Shown here in pieces: positions 4,468 to 6,915 of a stretch of DNA of 6,915 nt; the stretch's first letter is position 1; each line of letters begins with the position of its first letter. The DNA comes from Streptosporangiaceae bacterium (GTDB lineage Bacteria; Actinomycetota; Actinomycetes; Streptosporangiales; Streptosporangiaceae). The notes below the pieces were generated by a model, which had not been told where the DNA came from, ran no database searches, and was given only the letters and a program-made list of their open reading frames with translations. The DNA is taken from NCBI GenBank assembly GCA_025934635.1, contig JAICWX010000400.1, positions 1-6,915 of the forward strand, read 5' to 3'. Position numbers and translations under genes: made by a program.

Positions 4468-5976
4468 ATGACCGGTTCCCGCGGTTCCCGCCGGCTGTCG
4501 CTGCGCGCCCGGATGCTCGTGGTGCTGATCGGCGTGACGACCATGTTCTTGCTCATCAACGGGATCGTCAGCACGGTCATCCTGGCCCGCAACGTGACCA
4601 GCCAGTTCGAGGGCAACCTGATCACGGCGGCCGACTACCGGCCGCAGGACATCATGAGCCGGCTGCAGAGCTACCCGGCGGTGCTGGTCAAGATCCAGCC
4701 CAGGCCGAGCGCGCCGGCCATCCAGCAGCTCACCGGCGCGCCGTCCACGCCCCAGCTGGAGGCGGCGGTGCGCACCCTGATCGCGCAGCATGACCTCACC
4801 AGCCGGGTCCGGGCCAAGTCCGGCACCAGCCCGCCGTTCAAGCTGACCACGCCCAGCGGGCTCCAGCTGCTGGCGGTGGTCCGGGTGGTGAGCCGGCCGG
4901 ATCCGGCCGAGGTGCTGGTGGTGGCCCAGCCGGCCAGCGTGGCCACGGCCAAGGTGTGGCGGTTCATCATCGCCGAGCTGATCACCGGCGGCGCGCTGAT
5001 CGGGCTGCTGGCGCTGGGCGGCGAATGGCTCATCGCCAGGGGCCTGGACCCGCTGGGCCAGATGGCCAGCACGGCCAGCGACATCACCTCGCGGGGCGAC
5101 CTCACCGCCCGGATGCCGGACGCCGACCTGCAGACCGAGGTCGGCATGCTGGGCTCGGCCATCAACACCATGCTCGACCGGATCCAGCAGGCGTTCGGCG
5201 CCCGGCTGCGGTCGGAGCAGAAGGTGCGCGAGTTCGCCGCCGACGCCTCGCACGAGCTGCGCACCCCGCTGACCACGATCCGCGGCTACGCCGAGCTGTA
5301 CCGGCAGGGCGCGCTGGGGCCGGATCAGCTGCCGAGCGCGATGCGCCGGATCGAGCAGGAAGCGGACCGGATGAGCACGCTGGTCGCTGAGCTGCTCGAG
5401 CTGGCCCGGCTGGACCGGACGTCGTCGCTGGACCTGGCCGAGACCGACCTGGCCGGGGTGGTCAGGGACGCGGTCGCCGACGCGGTGGCGGTGGAGCCGG
5501 CCCGGCCGGTGCGCGCCGAGGCCCCGCCCCGCCTGGTCGCGGTGGTGGACGAGCCGCGGATCCGCCAGGTGCTGGCCAACCTGCTGGGCAACGTGCGGGC
5601 GCACACGCCGGTCAGCACCGCGGTCGCCGTCCGCCTGGGCGCGATCACGGGCGGGGTGCTGATCGAGGTGGCCGACGCCGGGCCGGGCATGTCGCCGCAG
5701 GACGCGGCCCGGGCCTTCGACCGCTTCCACCGGGCCGCGGGCCGGGACGGCCGGGAGGGCGCGCCCGACCCGGTCAGTTCCCCGGGCACGGAGCGCAGCG
5801 GCGGCAGCGGGCTGGGCCTGTCCATCGTCCAGGCCATCGCCAGGGCCCACGGCGGCCGGGCCACCCTGGAGTCCTGGCCCGGCCGCGGCACCAAGGTCCG
5901 GGTCTGGCTGCCCGTCCGGACCGCCGGCGAGCCGCGCGAGCGCGGCCAGCCGACGGCCTACACGGCCGGCGGCTGA
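4468..5976 (+). CDS. Two-component sensor histidine kinase
   Basis: The 502-residue membrane kinase should phosphorylate the regulator encoded upstream. A short basic cytoplasmic N-terminus is followed by TM1 (about 17-40), an extracytoplasmic sensor region of about 120 residues (41-163) and TM2 (about 164-189). Next come a HAMP domain (about 190-243) and the HisKA dimerisation helix with H262 in ASHELRTPLTTIRGYAEL. The ATPase domain carries the N box NLLGNVRAHTP (N371, N375), the G1 box DAGPGM (403-408), the F box FDRFHRA (417-423) and the G2 box GGSGLGLSIV (445-454). All catalytic motifs are present. The segment between the F and G2 boxes is Gly/Pro-rich and somewhat long. The sensor region has no cysteines and no recognised ligand domain, so the signal is unknown. 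GGTGAG precedes the ATG by about 7 nt. The family resembles mycobacterial TcrY, TrcS and PhoR. The 3' end overlaps the convergent Fe-S gene. Confidence 0.93.
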   Translation: MTGSRGSRRLSLRARMLVVLIGVTTMFLLINGIVSTVILARNVTSQFEGNLITAADYRPQDIMSRLQSYPAVLVKIQPRPSAPAIQQLTGAPSTPQLEAAVRTLIAQHDLTSRVRAKSGTSPPFKLTTPSGLQLLAVVRVVSRPDPAEVLVVAQPASVATAKVWRFIIAELITGGALIGLLALGGEWLIARGLDPLGQMASTASDITSRGDLTARMPDADLQTEVGMLGSAINTMLDRIQQAFGARLRSEQKVREFAADASHELRTPLTTIRGYAELYRQGALGPDQLPSAMRRIEQEADRMSTLVAELLELARLDRTSSLDLAETDLAGVVRDAVADAVAVEPARPVRAEAPPRLVAVVDEPRIRQVLANLLGNVRAHTPVSTAVAVRLGAITGGVLIEVADAGPGMSPQDAARAFDRFHRAAGRDGREGAPDPVSSPGTERSGGSGLGLSIVQAIARAHGGRATLESWPGRGTKVRVWLPVRTAGEPRERGQPTAYTAGG

Positions 5977-6915
5977 GCCTCGCTCTCGCTCGCCTGGGGG
6001 TCGGTGGCCACCGAGCGGACCAGCAGCTGGGCCACGTCGATGACCTCGAGCGACTCCTTGGCCTCGCCCGAGCTCTTCTTGGCCGCGATGGCGTCACCCA
6101 GCATGACCATGCAGTACGGGCAGCCGGTGGAGATGGTGTCCGGGTCGGTGCCGAGCGCCTCCTCGATGCGCTCGGTGTTGATCCGCTTGCCGATCCGCTC
6201 TTCCATCCACATCCGGGCCCCGCCCGCGCCGCAGCAGAAGCCGCGCTCCTTGCACCGGTGCATCTCCTGGGCCTGGACGCCGGGCACCTGCTCCATGATC
6301 TCCCGCGGCGGGGTGAATACCCGGTTGTGCCGGCCCAGGAAGCAGGGGTCGTGGTAGGTGATCTTCTCCTCGATCGGGTTGACCGGGGTCAGCTTGCCCT
6401 CGGAGACCAGGCGGGCCAGCAGCTGGGTGTGGTGTATGACCTCGTAATTGCCGCCGAGCTGCGGGTACTCGTTGGCGATGGTGTTGAAGCAGTGCGGGCA
6501 GGAGGCGACGATCTTCTTGCCGGGCTGGCCGAGCCCGGCCTCGTTGAGCGTCTCCACGTTCTGCTGGGCCAGCATGCTGTAGACGAACTCGTTGCCCATC
6601 CGGCGGGCCGGGTCGCCGGTGCAGGTCTCGGCCGGGCCGAGCACCGCGAACGACACCCCGGCGGTGTGCAGGAGCTGGGCGATGGCCTTAGTGGTTTTCT
6701 TGGCCCGGTCCTCCAGGGCGCCGGCGCAGCCGACCCAGAACAGGTACTCGGTGTCGCCGATCTGGCCGTCCACCACCGGGACCTCGAAGTCCAGCTCGGA
6801 GATCCACTCCAGCCGCTTGTCCCCGCCCATGCCCCACGGGTTGCCCTTGTTCTCCAGGTTCTTGAACATCCCGTTCAGCTCGCTGGGGAACGACGACTCG
6901 ATCATCACCTGGTAG
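5958..6915 (-). CDS. CCG-domain Fe-S oxidoreductase (EtfD/HdrD/GlpC type), C-terminal part
   Basis: The frame is open to the window edge and the beginning of the gene is missing. The visible 319 or so residues end in a TAG stop at 5958. Two cysteine-rich CCG modules are seen. Counting from the GTG codon at 6908, the first has C61 (GCAGALED), C96 (ETCTGD) and C137-x2-C140 (SCPHC). The second has C189 (DPCFLGR), C225-C226 (FCCGAGG) and C263-x2-C266 (GCPYC). The second fits the HdrB-type pattern C-x35-CC-x36-C-x2-C for an unusual [4Fe-4S] site. The first has a single Cys where the CC pair would be. Actinobacterial relatives include mycobacterial Rv0338c (EtfD), which have N-terminal membrane and ferredoxin-type domains and pass electrons from electron-transfer flavoprotein to the quinone pool in fatty-acid oxidation. 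A similar role is likely but unproven, because the N-terminal part is not visible. Confidence 0.85.
   Translation of the reverse strand, partial: YQVMIESSFPSELNGMFKNLENKGNPWGMGGDKRLEWISELDFEVPVVDGQIGDTEYLFWVGCAGALEDRAKKTTKAIAQLLHTAGVSFAVLGPAETCTGDPARRMGNEFVYSMLAQQNVETLNEAGLGQPGKKIVASCPHCFNTIANEYPQLGGNYEVIHHTQLLARLVSEGKLTPVNPIEEKITYHDPCFLGRHNRVFTPPREIMEQVPGVQAQEMHRCKERGFCCGAGGARMWMEERIGKRINTERIEEALGTDPDTISTGCPYCMVMLGDAIAAKKSSGEAKESLEVIDVAQLLVRSVATDPQASESEAQPPAV

Noticed and set aside
4366..5850. A 494-codon open frame antisense to the kinase
   Set aside because: The plus-strand kinase has every expected motif in order. The antisense product is low-complexity Arg/Gln/Ala/Gly-rich and has no recognisable domain.
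1..6915. tRNA or rRNA genes
   Set aside because: No cloverleaf with the conserved TTCRA loop and no rRNA-like sequence was recognised on either strand.

Overview
This window is high-GC and reads as an actinomycete (Actinomycetota) chromosome. Codon third positions are strongly G/C. The genes present are an OmpR/PhoP-type two-component pair, an actinobacterial electron-transfer Fe-S oxidoreductase and an IS110-family transposase of the kind common in mycelial actinobacteria. The genus cannot be fixed from the sequence alone.

Layout. Positions 1-137 hold no gene but contain a dense cluster of perfect inverted repeats. Positions 138-1445 (minus strand) encode a secreted or membrane-anchored beta-propeller-like protein of unknown function. 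Its upstream region carries a GTTAC-N6-GTAAC operator-like site, a five-tract G-quadruplex motif on the minus strand and a 10-bp tandem repeat. Positions of about 1944-3375 are an apparently intact IS110-family element. It has a 347-residue DEDD transposase, a hairpin that would bury the transposase ribosome-binding site, imperfect inverted repeats on both sides (1961-1983 and 3354-3375), and about 300 nt of non-coding sequence after the transposase with strong stem potential. That arrangement matches the IS1111 subgroup, whose RNA guide (bridge RNA or seekRNA) is encoded downstream of the transposase. Right after the element lies a palindrome that folds as a three-way junction (3390-3433), then a region of direct repeats (3520-3603) in front of the two-component operon.

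Positions 3699-4445 and 4468-5976 (plus strand) encode a response regulator and its sensor kinase. They form one operon with a 22-bp gap. Positions 5958-6915 (minus strand) are the C-terminal part of a CCG-domain Fe-S oxidoreductase related to EtfD/HdrD/GlpC-type proteins. It converges on the kinase gene, overlaps it by 19 bp, and runs off the window edge.

The insertion sequence sits between the divergent propeller gene and the two-component operon, so it may have separated or altered their regulatory regions. The most interesting item is the candidate guide RNA of the IS110/IS1111-type element, with possible guide-to-end complementarities and a structured DNA feature beside the insertion. 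The fold, the element ends and the guide assignments are read by eye and are not computed.
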